From assembly GCA_017860275.1 (NCBI GenBank), contig JAFNAQ010000004.1:124001-188000 (forward strand): 64,000 nucleotides of DNA. The letters run 5' to 3'. A program made the position numbers and the translations under genes. The notes beneath the pieces are model-generated. The model saw only the letters and a list, made by a program, of their open reading frames with translations, did not search any database and was not told the origin of the DNA. Positions 44,815-53,781 of this stretch are shown in pieces. Numbering within the stretch: the first letter of the stretch is position 1; each line of letters opens with the position of its first letter. Origin of the DNA: Bacteroidota bacterium. Its GTDB lineage: Bacteria > Bacteroidota > Bacteroidia > Bacteroidales > P3.

Positions 44815-45978
44815 ATGTTAAACATCGCACTATTTGGAGCTCCAGGAGCAGGGAAAGGTACTCAATCCAAGATGTTGGTTGAGAAGTACAATCTAACATA
44901 TATTTCAACTGGAGATATTCTACGTCAAGAGATAGCTGCAGGCACAGAAATTGGAAACGAAGCAAAAGATATTATCAATATGGGAGGATTAGTCTCTGAT
45001 GAGTTAATTGTTCAGATTATTGAGAAAAGGATTGAAAATTCAACAACAACAGGTGGATTCTTATTCGATGGGTTTCCAAGAACAGTTGTTCAAGCATATA
45101 TTTTAGAGGGCTTACTTCATAGAATGAATAAGAAGTTACTTTGTTTGCTTTCATTGGAAGTGCCAAGAGAAACGCTTATAAAACGTATGCTAGATAGGGC
45201 ATCGATTGAAGGAAGAGCAGATGATAAGGAAGAGGTAATAGCTAATCGTTTTAGAGAATATGACGAGAAAACAATACCTGTTGCAGAATTTTATAAAGAA
45301 AAGGGCATATATTGCGCAATAGATGGAATTGGTACTGTTGAGGAAGTATTCTCTCGTCTAACTTCTACGGTGGAAGAAACTCTTGAGAGTGTATATAGAA
45401 ATATTATACTTTATGGAGCACCAGGAGCTGGAAAAGGCACACAAGCTAAGCTAATGGCAGCAAAATATGATCTTGTTTATATCTCAACAGGAGCACTTAT
45501 TCGTGAAGAAATTGAAAAAGGAACGGAGATAGGAATACTTGCAAAGCCATATATGGATAGAGGAGATAATGTTCCAGACCTTGTTGCAATTAGAATTATT
45601 GAAAGAAAGATTCAAGAAAATGCAAATGCAAAGGGTTTCTTATTCAAAGGCTTCCCTTCATCATATGTTCAAGCATATATTATGGATGGTATTCTTGAGA
45701 AGATGCATACCTCAGTAACATGTATGGTTGAAATGATTTCAAGTCCTTTACAATGTGTTAAGAGACTTAATCAAAGAGGAAAGACAGATAAACGTAGGGT
45801 TTATGATATGGACCCAGATATTATTATCCATAGACTTGAAACATATGAGGCTTCAGCCGCTAAGGTTAGAGCATATTATCAAAAGAAAAATAAATATTAC
45901 TCAATACAGGCAGATGCACCAGAGGAAGTTGTGTTCGAAAGTTTGTATGCAACGATAGATTCAGCATTAAAAAAATAA
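44815..45978 (+). CDS. adk: Fused tandem adenylate kinase, second half degenerate
   Basis: 387 residues, twice the usual length, made of two head-to-tail adenylate kinase domains. Domain 1 has GAPGAGKGT (8-16), STGDILR, the AMP-site DGFPR (D85-R89) and an intact LID/R-D-D-R set, so it should interconvert ATP+AMP and 2 ADP. Domain 2 has a perfect P-loop GAPGAGKGT (201-209) but reads STGALIR, and KGFPS (K278-S282) replaces DGFPR, removing the arginine that holds the AMP phosphate. The second half may be regulatory or have another nucleotide substrate. Between hpt and obg, 21 and 12 bp from them. Confidence 0.95.
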   Translation: MLNIALFGAPGAGKGTQSKMLVEKYNLTYISTGDILRQEIAAGTEIGNEAKDIINMGGLVSDELIVQIIEKRIENSTTTGGFLFDGFPRTVVQAYILEGLLHRMNKKLLCLLSLEVPRETLIKRMLDRASIEGRADDKEEVIANRFREYDEKTIPVAEFYKEKGIYCAIDGIGTVEEVFSRLTSTVEETLESVYRNIILYGAPGAGKGTQAKLMAAKYDLVYISTGALIREEIEKGTEIGILAKPYMDRGDNVPDLVAIRIIERKIQENANAKGFLFKGFPSSYVQAYIMDGILEKMHTSVTCMVEMISSPLQCVKRLNQRGKTDKRRVYDMDPDIIIHRLETYEASAAKVRAYYQKKNKYYSIQADAPEEVVFESLYATIDSALKK

Positions 45979-45990
45979 AAAATAAATAGA

Positions 45991-46992
45991 GTGAGTTCAA
46001 ATTTTGTAGATTACGTAAAGATTAATTGTAAGAGCGGAAAAGGAGGTGCTGGTTCAGCTCACCTTCTTAGAACAAGGGGTAATGCTAAGGCTGGTCCTGA
46101 TGGTGGAGATGGTGGTAGAGGAGGACATGTTATCCTAAGAGGGAATAAACAATTATGGACCCTACTCCATTTGAAGTACACAAAGCATGTTAGTGCTGAA
46201 GACGGTGAAGGAGGCGGAAGCAACCTTTTGCACGGTAGAAATGGAAAGGATTTTTATATAGATGTTCCTCTAGGAACTGTATGTAAGGATTTTGAGACTG
46301 GAGAATTAGATTGTGAGATTATTGAAGATGGTCAAACAGTTATTCTTCTACAAGGAGGTAGAGGAGGACAAGGTAATGACCATTTCAAGAGTGCAACTAA
46401 TCGTACTCCAAGATATGCTCAACCTGGTGAAGAAGGACTAGAGTTTTGGAAGGTTCTTGAACTAAAAATACTTGCAGATGTTGGTTTGGTAGGTTTTCCT
46501 AATGCAGGAAAGAGTACTCTTCTAAGTGTTGTTTCGGCAGCAAAACCAGAGATTGCAGATTATCCATTTACTACACTTAGACCTAATCTTGGTATTGTAA
46601 AATATAGAGATGAACGTTCATTTGTAATGGCAGATATACCTGGAATTATTGAAGGAGCATCGGAAGGAAAAGGTTTGGGATTAAGATTCCTAAGACATAT
46701 TGAGAGAAATTCATTGCTATTGTTTATGGTTCCTTGCGATACAAAGGATATTAAGGGTGAATACAATATACTACTAAACGAGTTGCAGAACTATAATCCT
46801 GAACTAATGGACAAGGATAGGATTTTAGCTATAACTAAGAGCGATATGTTGGATGAGGTGATGATTGAGCAAATGAAAAAATTACTTCCAAAGGATATCC
46901 CAACTGTATTTATCTCTTCTGTTGCAGGAAAAGGATTAATGGAGCTTAAGGATATGATTTGGACAACTCTAAATTCAGAAGAAAGACTATAA
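45991..46992 (+). CDS. obgE: GTPase Obg (CgtA)
   Basis: A 333-residue ribosome-assembly GTPase. The glycine-rich Obg fold (1-158; [19 protein letters not shown]) precedes the G domain with G1 GFPNAGKST (168-176), G2 [10 protein letters not shown]3 [10 protein letters not shown]4 ITKSD and G5 SSVAGKG. The C-terminal OCT domain is absent, as in many Bacteroidetes. A GTG start at 45991 is needed; SNFVDYVKI matches the family N-terminus. Confidence 0.96.
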   Translation: MSSNFVDYVKINCKSGKGGAGSAHLLRTRGNAKAGPDGGDGGRGGHVILRGNKQLWTLLHLKYTKHVSAEDGEGGGSNLLHGRNGKDFYIDVPLGTVCKDFETGELDCEIIEDGQTVILLQGGRGGQGNDHFKSATNRTPRYAQPGEEGLEFWKVLELKILADVGLVGFPNAGKSTLLSVVSAAKPEIADYPFTTLRPNLGIVKYRDERSFVMADIPGIIEGASEGKGLGLRFLRHIERNSLLLFMVPCDTKDIKGEYNILLNELQNYNPELMDKDRILAITKSDMLDEVMIEQMKKLLPKDIPTVFISSVAGKGLMELKDMIWTTLNSEERL

Positions 46993-47017
46993 TCATAAGG
47001 TTTCAATTTAGAACAAT

Positions 47018-47614
47018 ATGAATACTTTAAATAGCATAGATACAAAATTATTTTATGTGATAAATAATCTAAGAAGTCCATTCTTAGATTATTTTTTTGC
47101 ATTCTTAAGTCATAACCTCTCCTTTATAATTGCACTCTTAGCAGTAGTATTTTTTCTTGGCTCAAAGGAGTATAGAAAGAATTGGTGGATATTGATAGTT
47201 ATTATTGGCCTTTCTTTCTTGCTAGCTGATAGAATATCTGTGATATGTTTTAAGGATGTATTTGAAAGGCTTAGGCCGAGTCATGCCTTAGAGAATGTCC
47301 ATTTGGTAAAGATGAAGTCTTTTGGGCTTACCTACGATAATAAGGGAGGTCTTTATGGATTTGTATCCTCTCATTCGGCAAATGCCTTTGCTTTAGCTAC
47401 AGTATTTGCTCTTATGGGAAGAAAATATAAGTATTTTGGATTATTAGTCTTTCTTTGGGCATTTCTTGTTGGATATTCAAGAGTATATTGTGGAGTACAC
47501 TATCCAGGAGATGTAATTTGTGGAGGAATTCTAGGAATACTTATTGGTTACCTATTATACTCTCTTTATAAGTACATTTCTAAAAGAAACCCCAATTTTT
47601 TCTCTCAGAAATAA
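47018..47614 (+). CDS. PAP2-family membrane phosphatase
   Basis: A 198-residue membrane protein with about five to six helices. All three phosphatase motifs are present: KDVFERLRP (79-87), SSHS (117-120) and SRVYCGVHYPGD (154-165) with the catalytic histidines H119 and H161. Probably an undecaprenyl pyrophosphate or lipid phosphatase. Last gene of the hpt-adk-obg operon, ahead of a long terminator. Confidence 0.9.
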   Translation: MNTLNSIDTKLFYVINNLRSPFLDYFFAFLSHNLSFIIALLAVVFFLGSKEYRKNWWILIVIIGLSFLLADRISVICFKDVFERLRPSHALENVHLVKMKSFGLTYDNKGGLYGFVSSHSANAFALATVFALMGRKYKYFGLLVFLWAFLVGYSRVYCGVHYPGDVICGGILGILIGYLLYSLYKYISKRNPNFFSQK

Positions 47615-47658
47615 AAATTTATCCCAGAGAAAAATTGAATTTTCTCTGGGATAAATTT
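47615..47658. terminator. Strong bidirectional terminator
   Basis: Perfect 19-bp stem (47615-47633 and 47640-47658) with a 6-nt loop, A and T rich at its base, between two convergent genes. Confidence 0.93.
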
Positions 47659-47675
47659 ATTTATATCAAGTTTAA

Positions 47676-48275
47676 TTATTCACTTATATGGTGAATAAGT
47701 TTTCCTGTCTCTATTGTATAATGAATCTTGTTTCCTTCAATAATTTGTTCGTCATGTTGACCAGGGTTTAAAACCACTAAAGGATTCTCGAAAGAGATAT
47801 AGGTTTTAGATGTAGTCTGAACTATAGAAATACATTGAAGAATATTGCAGTAGTCCATTTTATTCTTTCCTACCCTATTATATGCAGCAATATTTAGTTT
47901 ACCAATATAACTCATCTGACCATTATCAATAATAAATATGTCTGCTCCATGGCTATAATCGAAATAGTTATTGATAAACAAGAAGGCCATCTTTGATTTT
48001 GGATGCGTGAATACCTCAAATTCAAGTTTTGCATCTTGGATAATAGAATTATAAACCATATTAGCCTTACCAGAGAAGGTAATTCTTGGTGTTCTTGACT
48101 CAGTATTTACGCTAAAAAGAGCTGAATACTTATCCTTATTAATATTAAATGTAATTTCTTTCACACTTTCTTGTTTTTGAACCTTGTTGAAGGCTTGCGA
48201 GAAACAATTTGAATTAGGAATAAATAGAAATGAATTAATGATTATAAAGGAGATTAGTAGAAATTGCTTTCTCAT
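47676..48275 (-). CDS. Exported protein of unknown function
   Basis: A 199-residue protein with a signal peptide (about 1-27, ending CFSQ). The mature part looks beta-rich and carries no motif I recognise. Its start is 4 bp after the MORN lipoprotein gene, so the two form an operon and probably act together at the cell envelope. Confidence 0.65.
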   Translation of the reverse strand: MRKQFLLISFIIINSFLFIPNSNCFSQAFNKVQKQESVKEITFNINKDKYSALFSVNTESRTPRITFSGKANMVYNSIIQDAKLEFEVFTHPKSKMAFLFINNYFDYSHGADIFIIDNGQMSYIGKLNIAAYNRVGKNKMDYCNILQCISIVQTTSKTYISFENPLVVLNPGQHDEQIIEGNKIHYTIETGKLIHHISE

Positions 48276-48279
48276 AAGA

Positions 48280-49077
48280 CTAAATTTTATTTATTATTAT
48301 TTCTTTACCGTTCTTATCGTAATACTTCATTCCTGTATCCCTTGCCTTAATTATAGATCCATCTTCAGAATAAACTTCCTCACCATCAACAGAACCATCT
48401 TCTTTGAAGAATTCCCACTTGCCAATCTTATTATCCATCTTGTAAAGACCCTTTACCTGAGTAGAACCATTTTCAAAGTATAATACGAAAATGCTATCCT
48501 GCATCCCATCTTTAAAGAAGTTCATTGAATTAATATTCCCATTTTCATAGTATGAAGAGGCTTGACCATTAAGGATATTACCCTTATAGTTCCTCTCTTC
48601 CATTAGTTTAAAAGAAGGGAAGAATTTATATTCTTTCTCTAGGTTTTTATCTCCCACTCTTATCAAAGCTAAGCCTCCTTCTGAAAAGAAAGCAATGTTC
48701 TTAACCTTGTCTATTTCTGTCACTAATATTGTATTATCAAATTTATATACCTGCCAATTGTCACCATTTTGGTTTTTGGTGAAATCGCATGCAGCAAACT
48801 TTTTCCCATCCTCGAAGAAGAATTTCCACTTACCGCTCTTATTATTATTCTTGAAGGCTCCTTCATACTTCAATTTACCATTTTCATAATACATTTGCTC
48901 AAAGACTTTAGCCTTAATTCCATTCTCAGTTTTATAATAATAAATTAGCTTTGGTTTCTGATTTTCGTAATAAGAAACGATTTCTTTGTCTCCTTTTGAG
49001 CAAGATGAACCAATAATAATGATTAAAAAAAGAACGATAATCTTTGATAATAAGGTGCTTAGGTTTTTTATTTTCAT
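48280..49077 (-). CDS. MORN-like repeat lipoprotein
   Basis: A 265-residue lipoprotein (lipobox GSSC, cysteine at 26) with repeats of the YYENGKLKYEG / GKWKFFFEDGK kind, at least five copies between residues 60 and 250. These are the MORN-variant repeats found in YwqK-type and many Bacteroidetes surface proteins. Role unknown, probably protein-protein or membrane contact. First gene of a two-gene unit with a TAAATTTG -7 element at 49109-49116 on the minus strand. Confidence 0.8.
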   Translation of the reverse strand: MKIKNLSTLLSKIIVLFLIIIIGSSCSKGDKEIVSYYENQKPKLIYYYKTENGIKAKVFEQMYYENGKLKYEGAFKNNNKSGKWKFFFEDGKKFAACDFTKNQNGDNWQVYKFDNTILVTEIDKVKNIAFFSEGGLALIRVGDKNLEKEYKFFPSFKLMEERNYKGNILNGQASSYYENGNINSMNFFKDGMQDSIFVLYFENGSTQVKGLYKMDNKIGKWEFFKEDGSVDGEEVYSEDGSIIKARDTGMKYYDKNGKEIIINKI

Positions 49078-49108
49078 GTTTTATTTGTTTTTGGGATAAA
49101 ATCTGTGG

Positions 49109-49136
49109 CAAATTTAAGAAATAAATTATATATTTG
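49109..49136. promoter_or_regulatory. Divergent promoters of the MORN lipoprotein and ferredoxin
   Basis: Minus-strand TAAATTTG (49109-49116) and plus-strand TATATTTG (49129-49136) lie 12 bp apart, so polymerase binding at one would overlap the other's upstream region. Confidence 0.5.
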
Positions 49137-49170
49137 CACCTTAATTGTAAACCAAAATAAAATTAAAGTC

Positions 49171-49338
49171 ATGGCTTATAAAATTACAGAAGATTGTGCT
49201 GCATGTGGCACTTGTATTGACGAATGTCCAGTAGGAGCTATCTCTGAAGGAGATATCTACAAAATTGATGCATCAACTTGTACTGATTGTGGTTCTTGCG
49301 CAGATTGCTGTCCAGTGGAAGCAATCCACCCTGAATAA
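49171..49338 (+). CDS. 2[4Fe-4S] ferredoxin
   Basis: 55 residues from the ATG at 49171, chosen because the promoter lies at 49129 and the mature sequence starts MAYKITEDC. Two classic cluster motifs, CAACGTCIDECP and CTDCGSCADCCP, make it a low-potential clostridial-type ferredoxin. It carries electrons for fermentative oxidoreductases (for example pyruvate:ferredoxin oxidoreductase, not in the window). A strong terminator follows. Confidence 0.96.
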   Translation: MAYKITEDCAACGTCIDECPVGAISEGDIYKIDASTCTDCGSCADCCPVEAIHPE

Positions 49339-49356
49339 TCATTAGATTGATGCGAT

Positions 49357-49392
49357 AAAGCCCTGATGAAATTTTCTTCAGGGCTTTTTTCG
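49357..49392 (+). terminator. Terminator of the ferredoxin gene
   Basis: Stem AAAGCCCTGA/TCAGGGCTTT with an 11-nt loop, followed by T. Confidence 0.9.
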
Positions 49393-49423
49393 TAAAAAAA
49401 AGTTTAAAAATAAATTCGAAGTT

Positions 49424-50083
49424 ATGGATTGTAAAGAATTGGGCGAAAAGATTCAGAAAAAAGCCAAATTAAATTCAATTATTAGTAATAATACCATTGA
49501 AGCATTTAATCTATTCAAAGAATCTGCAAAGAATATCTCAGATGAGCTAAGTAAGGATTTTCCAGATGCAAGGTTTGATTTTGAGAATAAGGGAGAATTT
49601 GAATTTGAATTACGTTTTGGTTCCGATATATTAGTTTTTCTCCTACACCCTGATGTATTTGAGTTTTCTCGACTTCACGATGTGATGAAAATTCCATATG
49701 TAAAAGAAGACCTAGAAAGATCATACTGCGGGATGATAAATATTTATAACTTCCTTACCGATTCTTTCGATTATAATCGTGACCTAGACTTTGGTTATAT
49801 GATAGGAAGAGTTTTTGTGAACAAGGAGAGTCATTACTTTATTGAAGGTAAAAGAGAGGTTGGATTATTATATACCAACTTCAATACATCAGTAATAGAC
49901 AAAGATTCTGTGACCAGTATTATTAAGTCAGCAATGGAGTATGCAAACAATTTTGACCTTCTTACACCTCCTTTTGACGATGTAAAAATAGTAACAGTAG
50001 CAGAAATTCAGTCAAAACTAGCTTCGAAAAAGCAAGTAATAGGCAAACGTTTAGGCTTTGAATTTAAGCAAGATAGAAGTTAA
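49424..50083 (+). CDS. Conserved hypothetical protein
   Basis: A 219-residue soluble protein without signal peptide. Helical N-terminus, then a beta-rich middle (FEFELRFGSDILVFLLHPDVFEF) and a helical C-terminal part ending in a basic tail. I do not recognise the family; the charged, even composition suggests a genuine cytoplasmic protein. A short AT-rich gap follows, then the tRNA-Glu promoter. Confidence 0.7.
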   Translation: MDCKELGEKIQKKAKLNSIISNNTIEAFNLFKESAKNISDELSKDFPDARFDFENKGEFEFELRFGSDILVFLLHPDVFEFSRLHDVMKIPYVKEDLERSYCGMINIYNFLTDSFDYNRDLDFGYMIGRVFVNKESHYFIEGKREVGLLYTNFNTSVIDKDSVTSIIKSAMEYANNFDLLTPPFDDVKIVTVAEIQSKLASKKQVIGKRLGFEFKQDRS

Positions 50084-50118
50084 TCCAGAAAAAAGATAGT
50101 TTTTTTTGGTAGAAAAAT

Positions 50119-50148
50119 TTGGTAGTTAGGAAAAAGGTTGTAATTTTG
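50119..50148 (+). promoter_or_regulatory. Promoter of tRNA-Glu and rpsT
   Basis: TTG (50119-50121), 19-bp spacer, TAATTTTG (50141-50148), 22 bp before the tRNA 5' end. Confidence 0.75.
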
Positions 50149-50170
50149 CATCCTCAAATCCAACGAAAAC

Positions 50171-50245
50171 GCCCCGTTCGTCTAGTTGGCCTAGGACGCA
50201 AGATTTTCATTCTTGAAATCAGGGGTTCGAATCCCCTACGGGGTA
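50171..50245 (+). tRNA. tRNA-Glu (anticodon TTC)
   Basis: 75-nt cloverleaf: acceptor GCCCCGT/ACGGGGT (G-U closing pair), D arm with GTTGG, anticodon stem CAAGA/TCTTG with loop TTTTCAT (TTC, glutamate), T arm AGGGG-TTCGAAT-CCCCT. No encoded CCA. It sits 18 bp before the rpsT start. Confidence 0.96.
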
Positions 50246-50263
50246 CAAAAATATATTAAAAAT

Positions 50264-50515
50264 ATGGCAAATCATAAGAGTTCAATTAAAAGAATTCGTT
50301 CTAACGAAAGAAAAAGAATAGCTAATCGCTATTACGCTAAAACAATGCGTAACGCTTTGAGAGATTTTCGTGCAGTAGAAGATAAAGCTACAGCTACTGA
50401 GACTCTTCCAAAATTATTATCATCAATTGATAGATTAGCTAAACGTTCAATCATACACAAGAATAAAGCTTCTAACTTGAAGTCTAAATGTATGAGAAGA
50501 GTTGCTTCTATGTAA
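50264..50515 (+). CDS. rpsT: 30S ribosomal protein S20
   Basis: 83 residues from the ATG at 50264 ([18 protein letters not shown]), a highly basic helical protein that binds the 5' domain of 16S rRNA. The upstream in-frame codons fall inside the tRNA and are not part of it. No promoter separates it from tRNA-Glu, so mature mRNA is probably made by tRNA processing. Terminator at 50535. Confidence 0.97.
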   Translation: MANHKSSIKRIRSNERKRIANRYYAKTMRNALRDFRAVEDKATATETLPKLLSSIDRLAKRSIIHKNKASNLKSKCMRRVASM

Positions 50516-50534
50516 GATATTTTTGTATAAAAAT

Positions 50535-50570
50535 AAAAGAGCCCATCCTTTTGGTTGGGCTCTTTTGTTA
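50535..50570 (+). terminator. Terminator of rpsT
   Basis: Perfect 11-bp stem AAAAGAGCCCA/TGGGCTCTTTT with a 10-nt loop. Confidence 0.9.
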
Positions 50571-50601
50571 TACAGTTTTTTTTAAACAATAAGGTTGTAC
50601 T

Positions 50602-51384
50602 ATGAATTTTGTTGACACCCATTCACATTTCTACGCAGAAGAGTTCTCTGAGGACTTCTCTGGTGCCCTTCAAAAAGCAAAAGACGCTGGCGTAACAAAG
50701 ATTCTTCTCCCAAACATAGATACTTGCTCTCTTGAGCCAATGTTTACCCTTAGCAAAAGCGACGATACCTTTTATCCAATGCTAGGACTTCACCCAACAT
50801 CTGTAGACCTCGACTACGAGAAACAACTTCTAAAGATAGAGGAGTATTTCTCAGAGGAAAGAATTTGTGCAATAGGTGAGATAGGAATAGACCTTTATTG
50901 GGATAGAACCTTCTTGAATGAGCAGATAATTGTCTTCGAGAGGCAGATAGAGTGGGCGCTAGAGAGAAACCTACCAATGGTAATTCATACAAGGAAGAGC
51001 TTCGATGAAGCCTTAGCATCATTAAAGAAGTTCAAAACAGATAAGAGATTAGATGGAGGAATGTTTAAAGGAGTCTTTCATTGCTTTGGAGGAGATCTTA
51101 ATCAAGCAAGGAAGGTAATAGAAATGGGCTTTAAGATAGGAATAGGAGGAGTAGTAACCTTCAAGAATGCCCATTTAGCCGAAATAGTAAAAGAAATATC
51201 CATAGAAGACATACTTTTAGAAACCGATTCTCCATATCTTGCCCCAACCCCTTATAGAGGACAAAGAAACGAAAGCTCATATATTCCAATAATAGCAGAA
51301 AAGATAGCCCAAATCAAAAACCTAAGCCTAGAAGAAGTAGCCTACACAACAACAAAAACCGCAACCCAACTCTTCAATTTGTAA
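50602..51384 (+). CDS. tatD: TatD family metal-dependent hydrolase
   Basis: A 260-residue TIM-barrel deoxyribonuclease-type hydrolase. The metal ligands are in FVDTHSHFY (HxH), AIGEIGIDLYW (Glu), VIHTRKS (His), FHCFGG (His) and LLETDSPYLAP (Asp). TatD enzymes have 3'-5' exonuclease activity on DNA or RNA and take part in repair and RNA quality control. Own short gap after the rpsT terminator. Confidence 0.93.
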   Translation: MNFVDTHSHFYAEEFSEDFSGALQKAKDAGVTKILLPNIDTCSLEPMFTLSKSDDTFYPMLGLHPTSVDLDYEKQLLKIEEYFSEERICAIGEIGIDLYWDRTFLNEQIIVFERQIEWALERNLPMVIHTRKSFDEALASLKKFKTDKRLDGGMFKGVFHCFGGDLNQARKVIEMGFKIGIGGVVTFKNAHLAEIVKEISIEDILLETDSPYLAPTPYRGQRNESSYIPIIAEKIAQIKNLSLEEVAYTTTKTATQLFNL

Positions 51385-51401
51385 TTTTTTAATAATTTAA
51401 T

Positions 51402-51431
51402 TTGGTAGTATGATAATTTTACATACATTTG
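51402..51431 (+). promoter_or_regulatory. Promoter of the 51.5-kb exported protein
   Basis: TTG (51402-51404), 19-bp spacer, TACATTTG (51424-51431); full consensus, with an 83-nt leader. Confidence 0.7.
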
Positions 51432-51514
51432 CACCGATTGAAATATTAAAAGAGTTCGTATTTCATCATAAATTCACAAATTAATTTGAACTCTATTATT
51501 AATTGATTAATAAT

Positions 51515-52033
51515 ATGAAAACAAGTTCATTCATTTTTATCCTTGCGCTTTTCTTTTCTCTTATAGGAAAATCTCAAAGCATTAATGAAATAAAAGGGAA
51601 CTACACTGCTGAAGTTGATGTTGCTGGTATGATTACAGGCTTTAATCCTGCTGCTTTTGATAAAGCAAAAAATCAAATAGCCGATACATTTGCTTTTGCA
51701 GAATTGAAAAAAGTAATAACACCATCAGAAGATAATAGTAATGCACAGATTAAGGATACATTTGCTGTTGAAGAGATAAATAAAGCAATTGGCTTCTCTG
51801 AAAATGCTACAACAAATAATCCAAAGGTTAATGTTACTATCGCAGATAACTATATTATCTTAGATAAGGTTGGAGGCGTGAATAAGAAATTGAGTTTTAA
51901 TTCTAAAGGGATTAAAGTTGAAAAGAATCAATTTATAATCACAACCTTGGAAAACGAAACGGTAATAATAACAAAGGAAAAAGGCTATATCGCTATTGAT
52001 TATCAAAAGAACAAATTAAAGATTAAAATATAA
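51515..52033 (+). CDS. Exported protein with a short internal repeat, unknown function
   Basis: 172 residues from the ATG at 51515. A signal peptide ends near GKSQS. The mature part holds two similar stretches, IADTFAFAELKKVI and IKDTFAVEEINKAI, about 35 residues apart, probably a duplicated helix, followed by a beta-rich end (NETVIITKEKGYIAIDY). No family recognised. Single gene with promoter and terminator of its own. Confidence 0.65.
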   Translation: MKTSSFIFILALFFSLIGKSQSINEIKGNYTAEVDVAGMITGFNPAAFDKAKNQIADTFAFAELKKVITPSEDNSNAQIKDTFAVEEINKAIGFSENATTNNPKVNVTIADNYIILDKVGGVNKKLSFNSKGIKVEKNQFIITTLENETVIITKEKGYIAIDYQKNKLKIKI

Positions 52034-52080
52034 AATCTCTGATTTCTCTATTCTTTAGAGACTAATATTACAAACAAAAT

Positions 52081-52113
52081 AAGGACTATCTTTTTAGGTA
52101 GTCCTTGTTTTTT
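52081..52113 (+). terminator. Terminator of the 51.5-kb gene
   Basis: Stem AAGGACTA/TAGTCCTT (52081-52088 and 52099-52106) followed by GTTTTTTT. Confidence 0.85.
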
Positions 52114-52165
52114 TAACTAAAACCTTGGTTTTGGGTAGTATTTCTAACATTGCGCAAGCTTTGAC

Positions 52166-52257
52166 GTTAATTACTCATAATGAAATGGGGCTTTATAGCT
52201 TGAATATTTGAAGAGAAGGATTGGGGATTGGAAAAGGGTTGGTTAATTACTCATAAT
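52166..52257. repeat. Direct repeat pair in the 52-kb gap
   Basis: GTTAATTACTCATAAT occurs at 52166-52181 and again at 52242-52257. The 634-bp gap 52034-52667 also has a hairpin AGACGCGA/TCACGTCT (52299-52318), the 12-mer GGAATTTTATCT twice, and an 11-bp inverted repeat GAATCAAATTC/GAATTTGATTC (52458-52468 and 52479-52489). No gene was accepted there. Confidence 0.7.
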
Positions 52258-52612
52258 AAATTTCTTGTTTTGACTGTTTTTTTAGGGTAAATTTACAAAG
52301 ACGCGATAAATCACGTCTCTACGTGGAATTTTATCTCCTATTTTTCCAAAGAAACCTCATCTTTTTGGAATTTTATCTGATATATATTTATGGAAACGAA
52401 GTATATTTTTGTGGAAATAAAGATTTTAGGGAAATAACTCCTTATTCTAGGAAAATAGAATCAAATTCCATTGGCGTAGAATTTGATTCCATGGCGCTAA
52501 AACAAGGATTTCTTCTTGTAAAGCCTGATTTGTATTTTTTAAAATTAACGATTGCTTTGAGGTGTTAGTACCCTTTTTTTCGTTTTTTGCTTTAACAAAA
52601 GATGTATTGTTT

Positions 52613-52643
52613 TTGAAAATAAGGAATGTTTTGAGTATTTTTG
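52613..52643 (+). promoter_or_regulatory. Promoter of the thioredoxin-like lipoprotein gene
   Basis: TTG (52613-52615), 20-bp spacer, TATTTTTG (52636-52643), 25 bp before the ATG. Confidence 0.6.
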
Positions 52644-52667
52644 CAACTCACAATATTTTTATAGATT

Positions 52668-53768
52668 ATGAGACTAAAGATTTTATTCGGATTATTAATT
52701 AGTTTGGCTTTCGTTGGTTGTTCAAAGGCACCAAGGGTAAGCATTGAGATACCAGAGCTTAAGGAAGGGAATATTGCAATTATCTATGCATCGCCCGACC
52801 AAATGCAAAACCCTGAGCAGTCGGTTATTTACACCTCTGACTATAAGGACGGAAAGATTGAGATAAAGTTAGACTCTATCAAGTTCGACAAAGACCTTAT
52901 TGAGTGTGCTTTGATTGTTAGAAGTAAGGATAACTCAAAGTTTATAAATCTTCCTCTACCTCTTGAAAAGGGAAAGACCTTAGAGGTAAAGATCACTAAT
53001 CTTTCTCAATACGATAAGGGAGGAGTAGTAAAGGTAAGCTATGAGGGTTCGAAGCATGCAGAGGAGTTTAATACTTTTTGGAACAAGATACAAACCTTAA
53101 AGATTGAAGAGGTAAACGCAAATGCACAGACAATTAACGATGTGTTTAAGAAGTTTGCCAATGTCTACAAAGAATATATTGACAACTATCCAGAGTCAGG
53201 ATTCCCATATATGTTACTAATGTCTCAGCTTTCAAGCATGCCTTTCGATAATAATAATGCATTATTTGCTTTATCGGATAAGCTTTGTACAGAAACAAAA
53301 GGCAATAACTGGAAAGATGTTTTCTGCAAACTAATTGGGGAAAAGAAACTAGCAGCAGCTACCTCAACAAAATTAGTCTTTAGTGCAGTGGACGAAAAAG
53401 GAAATGCATTCACGGAAAGAGACGTTCAAGGACGATTAATACTTGTAGACTTTTGGGCATCATGGTGCAAGCCATGTCAAGAGGAGATGCCTCACTTAAA
53501 AGACTTATATAATAAATATTCTAGCAAGGGTTTGGCAATAGTAGGTATTTCGATAGACAAGAATGAGTCAGACTGGAAGGCATTCTTAGCTAAGAACCCT
53601 TTGCCATGGCTTTCTTTGATTGGAGAGGGAGAAAGTCTTACAAAACGTTACGACTTTGAGTATATACCATTTAATCTCTTGGTTGATGAGTCTGGAAATA
53701 TTCTAGCAAAGAATATTCACGGAAAAGAATTGGATAGTTTTATTGAGAAGCATTTCTCAAATAAATAG
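52668..53768 (+). CDS. TlpA/ResA-like thioredoxin lipoprotein
   Basis: A 366-residue lipoprotein (lipobox FVGC). The N-terminal half is the DUF4369-like beta domain common in Bacteroidetes disulfide oxidoreductases; the C-terminal half is a thioredoxin fold with VDFWASWCKPCQEEMP, active-site cysteines C267 and C270, and the cis-proline region YIPFNLLVD. It likely reduces disulfides in the periplasm, for example during cytochrome maturation. The ComEA-like gene starts 13 bp later. Confidence 0.9.
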   Translation: MRLKILFGLLISLAFVGCSKAPRVSIEIPELKEGNIAIIYASPDQMQNPEQSVIYTSDYKDGKIEIKLDSIKFDKDLIECALIVRSKDNSKFINLPLPLEKGKTLEVKITNLSQYDKGGVVKVSYEGSKHAEEFNTFWNKIQTLKIEEVNANAQTINDVFKKFANVYKEYIDNYPESGFPYMLLMSQLSSMPFDNNNALFALSDKLCTETKGNNWKDVFCKLIGEKKLAAATSTKLVFSAVDEKGNAFTERDVQGRLILVDFWASWCKPCQEEMPHLKDLYNKYSSKGLAIVGISIDKNESDWKAFLAKNPLPWLSLIGEGESLTKRYDFEYIPFNLLVDESGNILAKNIHGKELDSFIEKHFSNK

Positions 53769-53781
53769 TAAATCAAAAGTT

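Noticed and set aside
52323-52568. 81-codon ORF MEFYLLFFQRN... in the 52-kb gap
   Set aside because: It crosses several short repeats and an inverted repeat, has no promoter and reads like translated low-complexity DNA.
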